NCBI RefSeq assembly: GCF_000219585.1 | Contig: NC_015731.1 | Span: 3,410,001-3,474,000 of the forward strand | Length of the DNA: 64,000 nt | Source: Nitrosomonas sp. Is79A3 | GTDB taxonomy: Bacteria > Pseudomonadota > Gammaproteobacteria > Burkholderiales > Nitrosomonadaceae | Reading direction: 5' to 3' | Shown here: piece by piece, positions 8,858 to 17,582 of the stretch | Layout of the letters: each line of letters opens with the position of its first letter | Position numbering within the stretch: position 1 is the stretch's first letter | Notes under the pieces: model-generated | Database searches by the model: none | What the model saw: only the letters and a program-made list of their open reading frames with translations | Told to the model about the DNA's origin: nothing | Position numbers and translations under genes: made by a program

Positions 8858-9039
8858 TTCTTGTAGGATTTGAAGCGATCGTCATTCCTACTTAGAAACC
8901 TCGAATCAGAGAAATGAGTAAAGGAAGCAAAACTCAGTGAACTATTGTTCTATTCTCTGAAACTGAGTTTTATATAGCGTCATCTTTAGGCATAAATTCT
9001 TCACAAAAACCGCTAGAAGTTTTCTCCTCTATGGTAAAA

Positions 9040-9996
9040 CTAGAGCGCACCGAATCCTGATTTCGCCAAAGCTTCCGAAACATCGGTAAGGGAAAAGACG
9101 TCAAAATGGCGTCCATCCTGTAAGCTAGCAATAGCCTCGGAGACATACTTTTTGTCATCCTCACTAGTAACCAATATCCAAATCGCAAGCTTACTTAGAA
9201 TTTCATTAAATAATTCAATTTGTTCTGATGAAACGATACCGGTCTTTACACGCTGCTCCAAACTACCAATACGTTCGGAAAGAATGTCCAGAACTGTTCT
9301 GACTCTCCAAAGCACTGCTTCAGGACGAAGAGCAGTAAAATTGCCAAAATATATTCCTTGCATCCCACTGAAATCATTAAGAAATGAAAATCCAAGTGGA
9401 CGACCAAGTTCGTATAAGTTTCTCTCTCCTTGCTCTGAAAGTGTAGCCACCAGAGCACCTTTCGTAAGGAGAAAGCTGCTTAGCAATTGATCAATAGGAA
9501 CTTCTGATGATGACTTCTGAGTAGTGACTGTGATTGCTTGATCAATGGCTTCAGATGCAAGGCGTTCAAAATCCCTAGTACTGTACTTGATTGTATCTAG
9601 CCCTGCTACGTTGAAAGGTAACTTCTGGTTTCCTCTTTGAAATGGTATCACGTATTTATTGAAGCCGAGCATGAGGCCATATTCCATATTTACGTTTGCG
9701 TTCGGTATTTCTGCAGCTGCGGTCTCTTCATTATTCAGGAGGACAATGCAAAATTGTGATGTGATTATTTTCGAGCAAATCTTTGCACAGTATGCGTTTT
9801 GACCTGGAGCTAAGGTGCCGCCGGCCTGGATTGCTTGAACTCCGCGCTCCTCAAGTAGTTTGCTGAGCAATGACATCTCGAGCGTGCTTTCATCAAATCC
9901 ATATGCGATGAAACAAGTTCGAGTCGAAGAAAAGACAAAATCGCAACGTGGAAGTCCAATGACGCAAGTTTCGTGCTTGCGAATGGTAATATCCAT
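9040..9996 (-). CDS. Orphan protein with TIR / nucleoside deoxyribosyltransferase-like N-terminus
   Basis: An AAAGGA site 5 bases before ATG 9996 supports the start; the product has 318 residues. Residues about 25-135 show the alternating pattern of TIR-like or nucleoside-deoxyribosyltransferase-like folds: CFIAYGFD, a helix with LLEERGVQ, a segment ending FCIVLLNNEE, and N-V-N-M-E-Y-G-L-M-L-G, whose glutamate aligns with the catalytic Glu of these folds. The C-terminal 170 residues are helical and unrecognised. No partner nucleotidyltransferase or sensor gene is adjacent. The gene looks more A+T-rich than its neighbours and stands alone on the reverse strand, consistent with acquisition. A defence or NAD-consuming role is inferred. 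Confidence 0.55.
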   Translation of the reverse strand: MDITIRKHETCVIGLPRCDFVFSSTRTCFIAYGFDESTLEMSLLSKLLEERGVQAIQAGGTLAPGQNAYCAKICSKIITSQFCIVLLNNEETAAAEIPNANVNMEYGLMLGFNKYVIPFQRGNQKLPFNVAGLDTIKYSTRDFERLASEAIDQAITVTTQKSSSEVPIDQLLSSFLLTKGALVATLSEQGERNLYELGRPLGFSFLNDFSGMQGIYFGNFTALRPEAVLWRVRTVLDILSERIGSLEQRVKTGIVSSEQIELFNEILSKLAIWILVTSEDDKKYVSEAIASLQDGRHFDVFSLTDVSEALAKSGFGAL

Positions 9997-10132
9997 ATAA
10001 TTCCTTTGAAAGAAGTGAGAGCTTTGTGACTTAACTAAGATTAGGCATGCTTCACATAAAATACAAATTTACCAAATCAATGAAGTGCGCGAAGTTATAA
10101 CCCATTTATCTCAAAGTAACAAACACATCAAT

Positions 10133-10516
10133 TCAATCAATACAAACCGTCTCCGCAATATGCCGGAAAATAGAATTGGCCGAAAAACCAAACCAATCCC
10201 GGGATTCATCATGATGCGCGCCGATTACCATGCCTTTGGCTTCTTTATCCGGATACAACAGCATCGTGATTGAACGGGCTTTGTGATAAGTGCAGTCAAA
10301 TTCATACAATGTTTTGACTGCATGGTGCCCGCCTTTTTGCGTTTCATCGTAGCTGGATAACACCCAGATTCTTCGGAACTGGCCGTTTTTTTGCAAGGTC
10401 TCCGGGTCAAAGTAATGCGCTTCGCCGGGTTTGGCAGCAGCATCGGCTTTAATCCACTTGGCTTGCACAGTTGTAACAGCCATCAGCAGAAACAGTACCA
10501 TTAAACATTTTTTCAT
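10133..10516 (-). CDS. Small secreted protein, surface-adhesin E-like
   Basis: The 127-residue product begins with a clear signal peptide (MKKCLMVLFLLMAVTTVQA, cleavage after about residue 19). The mature part has the pattern W-I-K, HYFDPETL, R-R-I-W-V-L-S-S-Y, a conserved K-T-L-Y-E-F-D-C segment and a final cysteine. This resembles the surface-adhesin protein E domain common as small periplasmic proteins in betaproteobacteria. Two mature cysteines could form a disulphide. No clear ribosome binding site is seen. Function is unknown; the family resemblance is moderate. Confidence 0.65.
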   Translation of the reverse strand: MKKCLMVLFLLMAVTTVQAKWIKADAAAKPGEAHYFDPETLQKNGQFRRIWVLSSYDETQKGGHHAVKTLYEFDCTYHKARSITMLLYPDKEAKGMVIGAHHDESRDWFGFSANSIFRHIAETVCID

Positions 10517-10956
10517 AATTAATCGCTATAATTGGCTTGTCCAATCTGTTTTTCTTTCCCCGGAATTTCCAAGCAATGGGTAATCCGTATAGGCTTCGTG
10601 CCTTTCTGCAACAAAGTCACAAAAGTAAATCATTTTGCCATTAAAGTGTTCCAACTGCTGGTGTTTTCAACTATTCTTAGCATCCATCCGGCCTAGTGAT
10701 GTGAGGTTCTGTATCGCAGTTTCTCAATGGAATGACACGATGACGTGCACGTTATGAATGTAACAGGCCGTTGAAAAACGTATTCGAGGCAGCCGATGCA
10801 AGGCAAAAACAGGCGAAAAAGCGCAGTTTATGCATAATAAATGAGCATTTTGAGTCTGTTTTTAACACCGCAGCGGCAACGCAGATAGTTTTTCAACGGC
10901 CTGCTGGAATGAAAGTATATTCTTGGGTTCAATAAGTACTAGCAATCTACAGCTTT
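10517..10956. other. 440-bp intergenic region with one inverted-repeat element
   Basis: No believable gene is present. The region holds the 144-bp element at 10762-10905 and otherwise only the divergent upstream regions of the small secreted protein gene and the ExbB operon. Confidence 0.7.
10762..10905. repeat. MITE-like element, copy 1
   Basis: The element has terminal inverted repeats: CAGGCCGTTGAAAAAC at 10764-10779 and its perfect complement at 10888-10903, extended two bases outward with one mismatch. It is 144 bp and has no coding capacity for a transposase. A second copy of identical length at 52352-52495 differs at about three positions, so spread was recent. No clear target duplication is seen at either copy. 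Confidence 0.8.
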
Positions 10957-10983
10957 ATGAATAGCCTTAATCTGGAGTTAACT

Positions 10984-11631
10984 ATGGAAGAACTAAATCA
11001 AGCCTGGGTCATGTTAAAGCTGGGTGGAATTATTATCATTCCACTATCTTTACTGGCGGTTATCGCTCTGGCAATCATGCTTGAAAAAGCATTTATCTAT
11101 TGGCGTTACGCGCGCCTTTCCAGCGATTTGCTCAATCTTGTCGAAACGTATGGCTTCAAGTGGAACGACCTGGAAAAAATCCTTTCCGGGCTGGATAAGC
11201 GTCATTATTACAAGCGCTTCTTTGAAGTGGTGATTTCCAACCGGCATAAACCGGCATGGTGGACGGAATCGCGCGCTGCCGATGAAGCGCAAATCATTGA
11301 AGAATCCTTGTCGCGCCGGCTTTGGGCTTTAGAAACCATCGTCACAGCCGCACCGTTGCTTGGATTGGTCGGAACCGTGGTCGGTATGATGCGTGCTTTC
11401 CAGGTGATTGGCAGCGAAGGCATTGTTAACCCCGCGGCGGTCACCGGCGGTGTTGCAGAGGCGCTGATTGCAACCGTGGTGGGCCTGGCGATTGCGCTGG
11501 TGGCCTTATTTGGGTTCAATTATTTTTCCCGCTTACAATCACTGACATTGGATGAAATGGAACGCCTGGGTACGCGGCTGATCGATAACATCCGCCTGGA
11601 TCAACAGGATAATACCCATGAAGCTCCGTAA
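10984..11631 (+). CDS. exbB: ExbB/TolQ-type proton channel protein
   Basis: ATG 10984 has a CTGGAG site 7 bases upstream and is preferred over ATG 10957, which lacks one. The 215-residue protein has one N-terminal membrane helix (about 15-35), a cytoplasmic loop, and two C-terminal helices including APLLGLVGTVVGMM and ALIATVVGLAIALVAL, the MotA/TolQ/ExbB signature. It forms the proton channel that energises outer-membrane transport with ExbD. It overlaps the next gene by 14 bases, and a TonB-like gene follows, so ExbB fits better than TolQ. Confidence 0.88.
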   Translation: MEELNQAWVMLKLGGIIIIPLSLLAVIALAIMLEKAFIYWRYARLSSDLLNLVETYGFKWNDLEKILSGLDKRHYYKRFFEVVISNRHKPAWWTESRAADEAQIIEESLSRRLWALETIVTAAPLLGLVGTVVGMMRAFQVIGSEGIVNPAAVTGGVAEALIATVVGLAIALVALFGFNYFSRLQSLTLDEMERLGTRLIDNIRLDQQDNTHEAP

Positions 11632-12019
11632 ATCCCGCGTGATTCATAAAGGTAAGATAGAAATCATCCCGATGATCGACGTGATGTTTTTCTTGCTGGC
11701 GACATTCATGCTGGCTTCTTTATCGATGCAGAAACTGGATTCATTGCAGGTTGATTTGCCCGAAGGCCAAGCTGAGAAGCTCAGTGCGGAAAAGCCTGTT
11801 ACTCTGACACTGACCAAAGACAGTAAAATCTTCATCAATCAGACGGCGGTTACGCTAGAAACGCTGGCCACAACACTCAAGCCGTTACTCGCAGACTCCA
11901 AACAGAAGCTGATTGTGTCCGCGGATAATGATGCACCGCAAGGTATTGTCGTGCAGGCCATGCTCCGCGCCCGATCCGCCGGTGCCCAGCATTTTCTGAT
12001 CGCGGTCAAACATAAATAG
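11618..12019 (+). CDS. exbD: ExbD/TolR family protein
   Basis: The 133-residue protein has a single N-terminal membrane helix with the essential aspartate in I-P-M-I-D-V-M-F-F-L, followed by a periplasmic domain ending QHFLIAVKHK. This is the usual ExbD/TolR form. The conserved Asp carries protons for the ExbB-ExbD motor. Translation is likely coupled to exbB through the 14-base overlap. Confidence 0.9.
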   Translation: MKLRKSRVIHKGKIEIIPMIDVMFFLLATFMLASLSMQKLDSLQVDLPEGQAEKLSAEKPVTLTLTKDSKIFINQTAVTLETLATTLKPLLADSKQKLIVSADNDAPQGIVVQAMLRARSAGAQHFLIAVKHK

Positions 12020-12030
12020 CACAGAAAAGA

Positions 12031-12906
12031 ATGGTAAGTTCCAGATCGAGAGAAATTCGCCTGTGGTGGCCATTGCCACTGGCTGCGCTCGTCTGGCTGT
12101 TGCTTATCTGGGGATTGGGGTTTTTCTTGTCAATTCCCGAAGTAGAAATTGAAACACCACCCCCAATTGCTGCCAGCTTTATCGATTTGAACGAAACAGA
12201 GGATGCCAAGAACTCGCTGCCCGCTTCTCCGCAATCTGCCCCAACGCCACCACAGGAGAAACCTAAACCTGTCGAGGAAGCGAAACCGGCACCGAAATTA
12301 CCGCCGCTTCCCGCTCCAAGTCCGCCATCACGTTCACAACCCAAGCCGAAAGCGGCTGAGAAGCCCAGCAAACCCACGCCCACCCAGCCTGCCAAAGACA
12401 AGGTAATCACTAAAACGCCGCCAAAAGCGCCTCCAGATACAGCTACCGATCTGTCTGATTATATTAATCAGGCCAAAGCGCGCCGCCGAGCGGAAGGACT
12501 TTTTGATAATGATGAAATGGCAGCGAACACTGCCGCGCCGCAACCCACTGCCGATGAAATCCGTATGGCCAACGTCAGACGCAACCTTCAGACTCCCGGC
12601 ACCAGTGGCATATTTCAAATTCTTAGAATAGGTCCGCGCACGGCTGAATTCTCTTTCCGCGCCTGGACAACGGGTCAAAGTAACCCCCGGCTGCAAACGA
12701 TCCAAGTGGAAGCCGGACCGGATGGCAATGTTGAACTGGCCATGATTCGCCGGATGATCCAATTAATTCGTGAGCATTACAAAGAAGATTTCAACTGGGA
12801 ATCACACCGTCTGCACCGTGTCGTCGTGTTATCCGCACGCGAGAAAGATTCAGCGGGACTGGAAGATTTTCTGATGCGCGAGTTCTTTATTAATCCGGTA
12901 CGTTAA
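12031..12906 (+). CDS. TonB-like energy transducer with unusual C-terminus
   Basis: The 291-residue protein has an N-terminal membrane anchor (about 12-31), a long periplasmic Pro/Lys/Glu-rich spacer (about 45-145) and a folded C-terminal domain (about 195-291). This is the TonB layout and position, 11 bases after exbD. The C-terminal domain does not show the ordinary TonB motif (YP-x-A-x-x-x-G-x-V). It has a sheet-like SFRAW segment, a D-G-N-V-E-L turn and a final helix. It may be a divergent TonB or a TolA-like arm. Its partner receptor is not in the window. Confidence 0.7.
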   Translation: MVSSRSREIRLWWPLPLAALVWLLLIWGLGFFLSIPEVEIETPPPIAASFIDLNETEDAKNSLPASPQSAPTPPQEKPKPVEEAKPAPKLPPLPAPSPPSRSQPKPKAAEKPSKPTPTQPAKDKVITKTPPKAPPDTATDLSDYINQAKARRRAEGLFDNDEMAANTAAPQPTADEIRMANVRRNLQTPGTSGIFQILRIGPRTAEFSFRAWTTGQSNPRLQTIQVEAGPDGNVELAMIRRMIQLIREHYKEDFNWESHRLHRVVVLSAREKDSAGLEDFLMREFFINPVR

Positions 12907-12917
12907 CCGTATTGAGA

Positions 12918-13433
12918 TCAGTCAATCCCAGGAATCTGGAATTCATTCTGATCAGCCGATAAACCGGCATGCGTGAAAAATGCTTCGCTCAACTTTGAAA
13001 CCGGAACGTCCTGGCATTCCAGATTGGCGACCAATTGGTTGTTTTTCTCAACGGCAACGCCGTCTTTTACGCCCCAACCCTTGCCAATCGCGGCATATAC
13101 AATGTAATGGTGCAGCCCGTTGATAAAGCGCAGATAACCCCCGCCACCGCCAGCAAACATCAGGGTTCTGGCTTGAATGGATTGAGAAGCCGGAGCAGCT
13201 TCGGTCAAATCCGGGAATGCCAGTTCGAGCGCACCTTTTTGCCCGAACCGATACTGCAGATAGCCTTTGCTAGCTGAAAAATCATTGGAAGCACACACTG
13301 AAACTGTTTTTTTACCGAGCGAACAAGAAAAGATAACTTGTTCATGCGTGTCACAAAGTGATTCTGCCGCCCAAACAGGTAAGGCGGTTAGCGTGAGCAG
13401 GCCGCACAGACAGACAAAAGCGTTTAGCTTCAA
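12918..13433 (-). CDS. Secreted protein of unknown function
   Basis: The start is TTG at 13433, overlapping the TGA of the upstream gene by TTGA, so it is probably coupled to it. The product has 171 residues with a signal peptide ending PVWA-A at about residue 22. The mature protein has five cysteines and a segment with four consecutive glycines at about 95-98. I recognise no family. Because it is coupled to a chitinase-like protein, it may act on or protect against cell-wall hydrolysis, which is a guess. Confidence 0.6.
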   Translation of the reverse strand: MKLNAFVCLCGLLTLTALPVWAAESLCDTHEQVIFSCSLGKKTVSVCASNDFSASKGYLQYRFGQKGALELAFPDLTEAAPASQSIQARTLMFAGGGGGYLRFINGLHHYIVYAAIGKGWGVKDGVAVEKNNQLVANLECQDVPVSKLSEAFFTHAGLSADQNEFQIPGID

Positions 13434-14032
13434 GCCAACAGCAAATAATAATTATTAAAATGCTTGATACGATCGTCTAGACCGATGACCCCACCGTTCA
13501 CTTTTTTAGTTATTTTTGTCACCACGTCATCGCTTGATCCTTCATCGGCCAATTGATTAAGTAAACGAATATTCCAGAACCAGGCAGCTGACAGGAGTGG
13601 ATATTTTGAAGCCACCAAATCAGGATTATTCAAAATATCATCGTTGACGGTTTGAGCAAACTTGCTGTAATTGTCTTTTCCGGTCAGTTGGATATAACCT
13701 CTTCCCCGGTATTTATAGCCTTCTTTGCTGGCTTCGTCGCCATTGCCCATTCTGCCGCCATAAACCCGTGATGCAATTTTCTCTGGCTGGCGCGCATAAC
13801 TATCCGCCAAATTATCAGGAAAGTATTTTGGAAAGGTCTTTTTTAACCCATCGGCAGAATAGTTTAAGTTCTCCTCACGCGCTTTAAAGTCCATACTTTC
13901 ATGAGCACATTGCGCCAGAAAGTGCGCCAGGCGTAGTGGCGTATTGATAGCGAACTTCTCGGCGCAATCTGGAATTTGATCGAGCACGGCATCCGGAATG
14001 CGGGTTTTCAATCCATCTATTGATAACATCAT
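13430..14032 (-). CDS. Glycoside hydrolase family 19 chitinase-like / endolysin-like protein
   Basis: The 200-residue protein has the GH19 lysozyme-chitinase pattern: an N-terminal helix region, AHFLAQCAHESMDF with a conserved glutamate, a second EENLNYSADGL segment, Y-R-G-R-G-Y-I-Q-L-T-G, and a final SAAWFW stretch. Such small GH19 proteins are common as phage-type endolysins that cut peptidoglycan. No signal peptide is seen, so export would need a holin or lysis. It is coupled to a downstream secreted protein but there are no other phage genes nearby. Confidence 0.8.
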   Translation of the reverse strand: MMLSIDGLKTRIPDAVLDQIPDCAEKFAINTPLRLAHFLAQCAHESMDFKAREENLNYSADGLKKTFPKYFPDNLADSYARQPEKIASRVYGGRMGNGDEASKEGYKYRGRGYIQLTGKDNYSKFAQTVNDDILNNPDLVASKYPLLSAAWFWNIRLLNQLADEGSSDDVVTKITKKVNGGVIGLDDRIKHFNNYYLLLA

Positions 14033-14132
14033 GGCACCTCCAATGATTTAATAGAGTTAAATAATCGACCCAAGTACAATTGAAACATAGCCCCTAATAA
14101 TATAATAGCAATCTTTAGAGCCACCGTTTCCT

Positions 14133-15926
14133 ATGTCCACGATTAAGCCGCTTCCCGAGTTATTGATTAACCAAATCGCCGCCGGTGAAGTGGTCGAACG
14201 CCCTGCTTCGGCACTCAAGGAAATTCTGGAAAATAGTGTCGACGCAGGCGCAAAGAAAATTACCGTGCAGCTCCAACAAGGCGGCGTCAAGCAGATTCGC
14301 GTCATGGATGACGGCACGGGCATCGCCAAAGAGGAGTTACTGCTGGCCTTGACGCGCCATAGCACCAGCAAAATCAGCACACTGGAAGATTTACACAAAA
14401 TCACCAGCCTGGGCTTTCGCGGCGAGGCGCTGGCAAGTATCGCCGCCGTATCGAGACTGACATTAGCCAGCCGCCAAGCCGGGCAAAGTCATGCCTGGCA
14501 GATACAGGTCGATGGCAAATCGGTCTCGCAGCCAGAGCCTTCTTCGCTGACAAGCGGAACAACTCTGGATGTGAACGATTTATATTTCAATATCCCCGCA
14601 CGGCGCAAATTCCTAAAATCGGAAGCCACTGAGCTTGCGCACTGTGACGAGGTATTCAAACGTATTGCGCTGTCCCAAGCCGGTATTGAATTTGTATTAC
14701 AACATAATGGCAAAGTGCGCCGCCAGTTACGCGCAGCCAATTCAGCGCAACGAATCCAATCAATACTGGGCGAAGAATTCGGCCAAACCGCTGCGTTTGT
14801 CGACGAGCGATCTACAGATATTTATCTGCACGGCATGGTGGCGCTACCAGCCTATGCACGGTCATCACGGGATGCACAATATTTTTTCGTGAATAACCGT
14901 TTTGTCAGCGACAAACTGATCTCGCACGCCCTGCGCGAAGCCTATCGGGATGTATTGCATTTGGACAAACATCCGGCTTTTGTTCTGTTTCTGGATGTCG
15001 ACCCGGAAAGCGTTGATGTGAATGTGCATCCGACAAAGACAGAAGTCCGTTTCCATGAATCACGCGCGCTGCATCAATTCATTTTTCATGCAATCAACAA
15101 GGCACTGGCTTCGCCGAACAAAGAAATAAAAACCGGCGAATCGATACAAGCAACGCAGTCATTCCCTGCTTACCCCAGAGCAGCCCCTACTCAGCCCAAT
15201 GCCGTGTCGCAACCGGCAAGCTTTTATCGCACGTTATTTGGCACGGAGACTGGTTCATACCAACCGGCACCGATAAACACAGCGCCTGTCACACCCATAG
15301 AAAAATCGGATCAGCCCGCCTCAGTGCAAAAAGAACAGGACAGCCACCCGCTCGGTTTCGCGCTGGGACAACTGCACGGCGTTTATATTCTGGCGCAAAA
15401 TACGCGCGGCCTCGTGGTTGTTGACATGCACGCCGCGCATGAGCGGATTATGTACGAGAAACTCAAGCAGGCGCTTGATCATCATGAAATACCGATGCAG
15501 CCGCTGCTGATTCCGGTCACTTTTTACGCCGATGGCCTGGAAGTCGCCGTGGTGGAAGAAAATCAGACAACGCTGGATCAATTGGGATTCGAAATCGCGA
15601 TCCTATCACCCATCACACTGGCAGTCCGCGCAGTCCCGGCGACGCTACAACACGCCGACATTGCGCAACTCACGCACGATATCTTGCGCGAAATCCGCGA
15701 ATACGGCGCCAGTCAGATTCTAACCGCCAAACGCAACGAAATACTCGCCACCATGGCCTGCCACGGCGCAATCCGCGCCAACCGCAAACTGACTGTCGAA
15801 GAAATGAACGCCTTGCTGCGCGAAATGGAAACCACCGAACGCGCCGGCCAATGCAACCATGGCAGACCCACCTGGTTTGAGACCAATCTTGCTGACTTGG
15901 ATAAATTGTTTATGCGGGGAAAGTAA
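14133..15926 (+). CDS. mutL: DNA mismatch repair protein MutL
   Basis: The 597-residue protein opens with I-K-P-L-P-E-L-L-I-N-Q-I-A-A-G-E-V, the GHKL ATPase start of MutL, with the GFRGEALASIAAV box at about 95-107. After a linker (about 330-400) comes a C-terminal dimerisation domain. It contains D-M-H-A-A-H-E-R-I-M-Y-E, matching the DQHA(x)2E(x)4E metal-binding endonuclease motif, plus an A-C-H-G-A and a C-N-H-G-R-P motif. So this MutL probably nicks DNA itself, as expected for bacteria lacking MutH. It is transcribed divergently from the chitinase-like gene. Confidence 0.96.
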   Translation: MSTIKPLPELLINQIAAGEVVERPASALKEILENSVDAGAKKITVQLQQGGVKQIRVMDDGTGIAKEELLLALTRHSTSKISTLEDLHKITSLGFRGEALASIAAVSRLTLASRQAGQSHAWQIQVDGKSVSQPEPSSLTSGTTLDVNDLYFNIPARRKFLKSEATELAHCDEVFKRIALSQAGIEFVLQHNGKVRRQLRAANSAQRIQSILGEEFGQTAAFVDERSTDIYLHGMVALPAYARSSRDAQYFFVNNRFVSDKLISHALREAYRDVLHLDKHPAFVLFLDVDPESVDVNVHPTKTEVRFHESRALHQFIFHAINKALASPNKEIKTGESIQATQSFPAYPRAAPTQPNAVSQPASFYRTLFGTETGSYQPAPINTAPVTPIEKSDQPASVQKEQDSHPLGFALGQLHGVYILAQNTRGLVVVDMHAAHERIMYEKLKQALDHHEIPMQPLLIPVTFYADGLEVAVVEENQTTLDQLGFEIAILSPITLAVRAVPATLQHADIAQLTHDILREIREYGASQILTAKRNEILATMACHGAIRANRKLTVEEMNALLREMETTERAGQCNHGRPTWFETNLADLDKLFMRGK

Positions 15927-16042
15927 ATTGATTCTGGTTAATTTATTTTCTTTGCGATATAGCGAGTTTTAACAAATTGAGGTTAAATGTATAACAGTAG
16001 CCTAAAGTTCTTTTTCTTAAAACTAATAGAAAGGGGGGTGTG

Positions 16043-17449
16043 ATGGTTGATGATAAAAATACAATTCCTGAGAGGAAGGCATCCATCGGAGAGTGGATAG
16101 AAGCTAATTGGCCATGGATTGCCGCTCATATTTTTAACTTATTGTATGCCTTGATAAACTCTCCTCCAGAAGGTGGCATTCAAATACTTTCAGTAGTTAT
16201 CTTTATGTGCATCATTTTCGTGCAAATCTATACTGATCCGATCAAACCGCTACCCCTAGAAGGATCAGACCCGGAAGAGAGAAATAAAATAGAAGAAAAA
16301 AGATCCCAGCAGCGGAATAAATGGATGAAATTTGCTTACAGTTTTATGTTGCTATCACTGTTCTTAACTTTCTATCCATTTATTAATCCTCTTTTTAGTT
16401 CTTATAAGCAGCCATCTAATAAACAGTCTGAGATTGTATCTGATAAGCCGTCTAAGCCTATATCTGACAAACCATCTGAGATTGCACCTGATAAGCAGTC
16501 TAAGCCTATATCTGATAAACCGTCTGAGACTGCATCTGACAAGCAATATCTCAAAACACTTCGTGAACGACCAATTGCTGTATTTATTGGTTGCACCCTG
16601 GATAGCGAAGCAAAGAATTTACGTTGCGAGTTCAAAGATAAATCTCAACCACCTGCACCTATTGCACCTACACCTGCACCTGATGCTAAACCAGCACCTG
16701 CTACTGCTGGCTCAGCAGCAGCTAGTTTTGGTTATGCATGGGTTATAAACATCGGCGGATATGTAAAAAAATGTACTAATAATGAGGATGAGGATGGTTT
16801 CGGAAAGTCAGTTATCTGTGAGGTAAAAGATGGATTGCTTGTTCCGCTCTATTTTATCATTATGGCTTTGATGGGAGGCAGTATCAGCTTGACCAGACGG
16901 CTACCCGAACTTCAAAAGCAGGCCGGTTCAGAGCATATCGCCACCGAGAAGCAACCAAAATTATCGCAATACGAATTTCGTGAACATTTGATATTTCAAA
17001 TGGTGCAATTTATTTCAGCGCCTTTTCTTGCGATTCTTGCGTACTATCTCATTGAACCCAGCAATACGACCAATGCTGTCGTTTTGGCATTTACCGCTGG
17101 ATTTGCATCAGAAACGATCCTGCTTATGGTGCGATCCATCGCCAATAAGATAACCCCGGAAAACAATGCTGCGCCACAGTACGGTGCTGTTACCGGCGTT
17201 GTTACATGGAATGATAAAGATCCTAGCTTAAGAAAGCCTGCTGAGAAAATCGAAGTATCTTTGTCCGGATCACCTCAAATACAATCAATCACTGACGCGC
17301 AGGGGTTTTATATACTGGGTAATGTACCAGTTGGAGATCATAGCATCCTATTTACCAGCACGGAGAGCGTGGAAACAAAAGAGATCGTGAAAATTGATCG
17401 TGCCCAAGCGATTATTAAAAAGAATATAACCATTGAGAAGAAGGCATAG
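16043..17449 (+). CDS. Multi-pass membrane protein with peptide repeat and C-terminal beta-sandwich
   Basis: ATG 16043 follows an AAGGGGGG tract 4 bases upstream; the product has 468 residues. Two N-terminal helices are followed by a lysine/serine/proline repeat (about residues 129-168, unit SEIxxDKxSKPISDKP), a proline/alanine-rich stretch, two or three further helices and a final domain. That domain (about 395-468) resembles carboxypeptidase-regulatory or Cna-B-like beta sandwiches: G-V-V-T-W, then I-T-D-A-Q-G-F-Y-I-L-G-N-V-P-V-G. The role is unknown. The repeat is encoded by an almost exact 48-base DNA repeat. Confidence 0.75.
   Translation: MVDDKNTIPERKASIGEWIEANWPWIAAHIFNLLYALINSPPEGGIQILSVVIFMCIIFVQIYTDPIKPLPLEGSDPEERNKIEEKRSQQRNKWMKFAYSFMLLSLFLTFYPFINPLFSSYKQPSNKQSEIVSDKPSKPISDKPSEIAPDKQSKPISDKPSETASDKQYLKTLRERPIAVFIGCTLDSEAKNLRCEFKDKSQPPAPIAPTPAPDAKPAPATAGSAAASFGYAWVINIGGYVKKCTNNEDEDGFGKSVICEVKDGLLVPLYFIIMALMGGSISLTRRLPELQKQAGSEHIATEKQPKLSQYEFREHLIFQMVQFISAPFLAILAYYLIEPSNTTNAVVLAFTAGFASETILLMVRSIANKITPENNAAPQYGAVTGVVTWNDKDPSLRKPAEKIEVSLSGSPQIQSITDAQGFYILGNVPVGDHSILFTSTESVETKEIVKIDRAQAIIKKNITIEKKA
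16427..16546 (+). repeat. Coding tandem repeat, 48-bp unit, 2.5 copies
   Basis: Units at 16427-16474 and 16475-16522 and a half unit to 16546 encode SEIVSDKPSKPISDKP-type peptides. The unit length is a multiple of three, so copy-number change would keep the frame. Confidence 0.8.
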
Positions 17450-17524
17450 CCCCGTGTTTCAGGCTCACTTCTAAGCTATTGTGTGAAATGACAGCAGGAT
17501 TGGGAAATTTACCCTGTAACTAAA

Positions 17525-17577
17525 GTGCGTAACTAGCGCAAAATCTTGCGTTAGTTACGCACCCCAATCCTTTTTTT
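17525..17577 (+). terminator. Rho-independent terminator-like hairpin
   Basis: A 17-base stem (17525-17541 with 17546-17562, one G-U pair) with a 4-base loop is followed nine bases later by seven T. It lies between convergent genes and would terminate the upstream membrane-protein gene. Confidence 0.8.
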
Positions 17578-17582
17578 GCTAA

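Noticed and set aside
10085..10273. Forward frame of about 62 codons
   Set aside because: It lies opposite the signal-peptide-bearing secreted protein gene and has no ribosome binding site or family pattern.
16427..16546. Possible CRISPR-like repeats
   Set aside because: The repeats are contiguous, in frame and coding, with no spacers.
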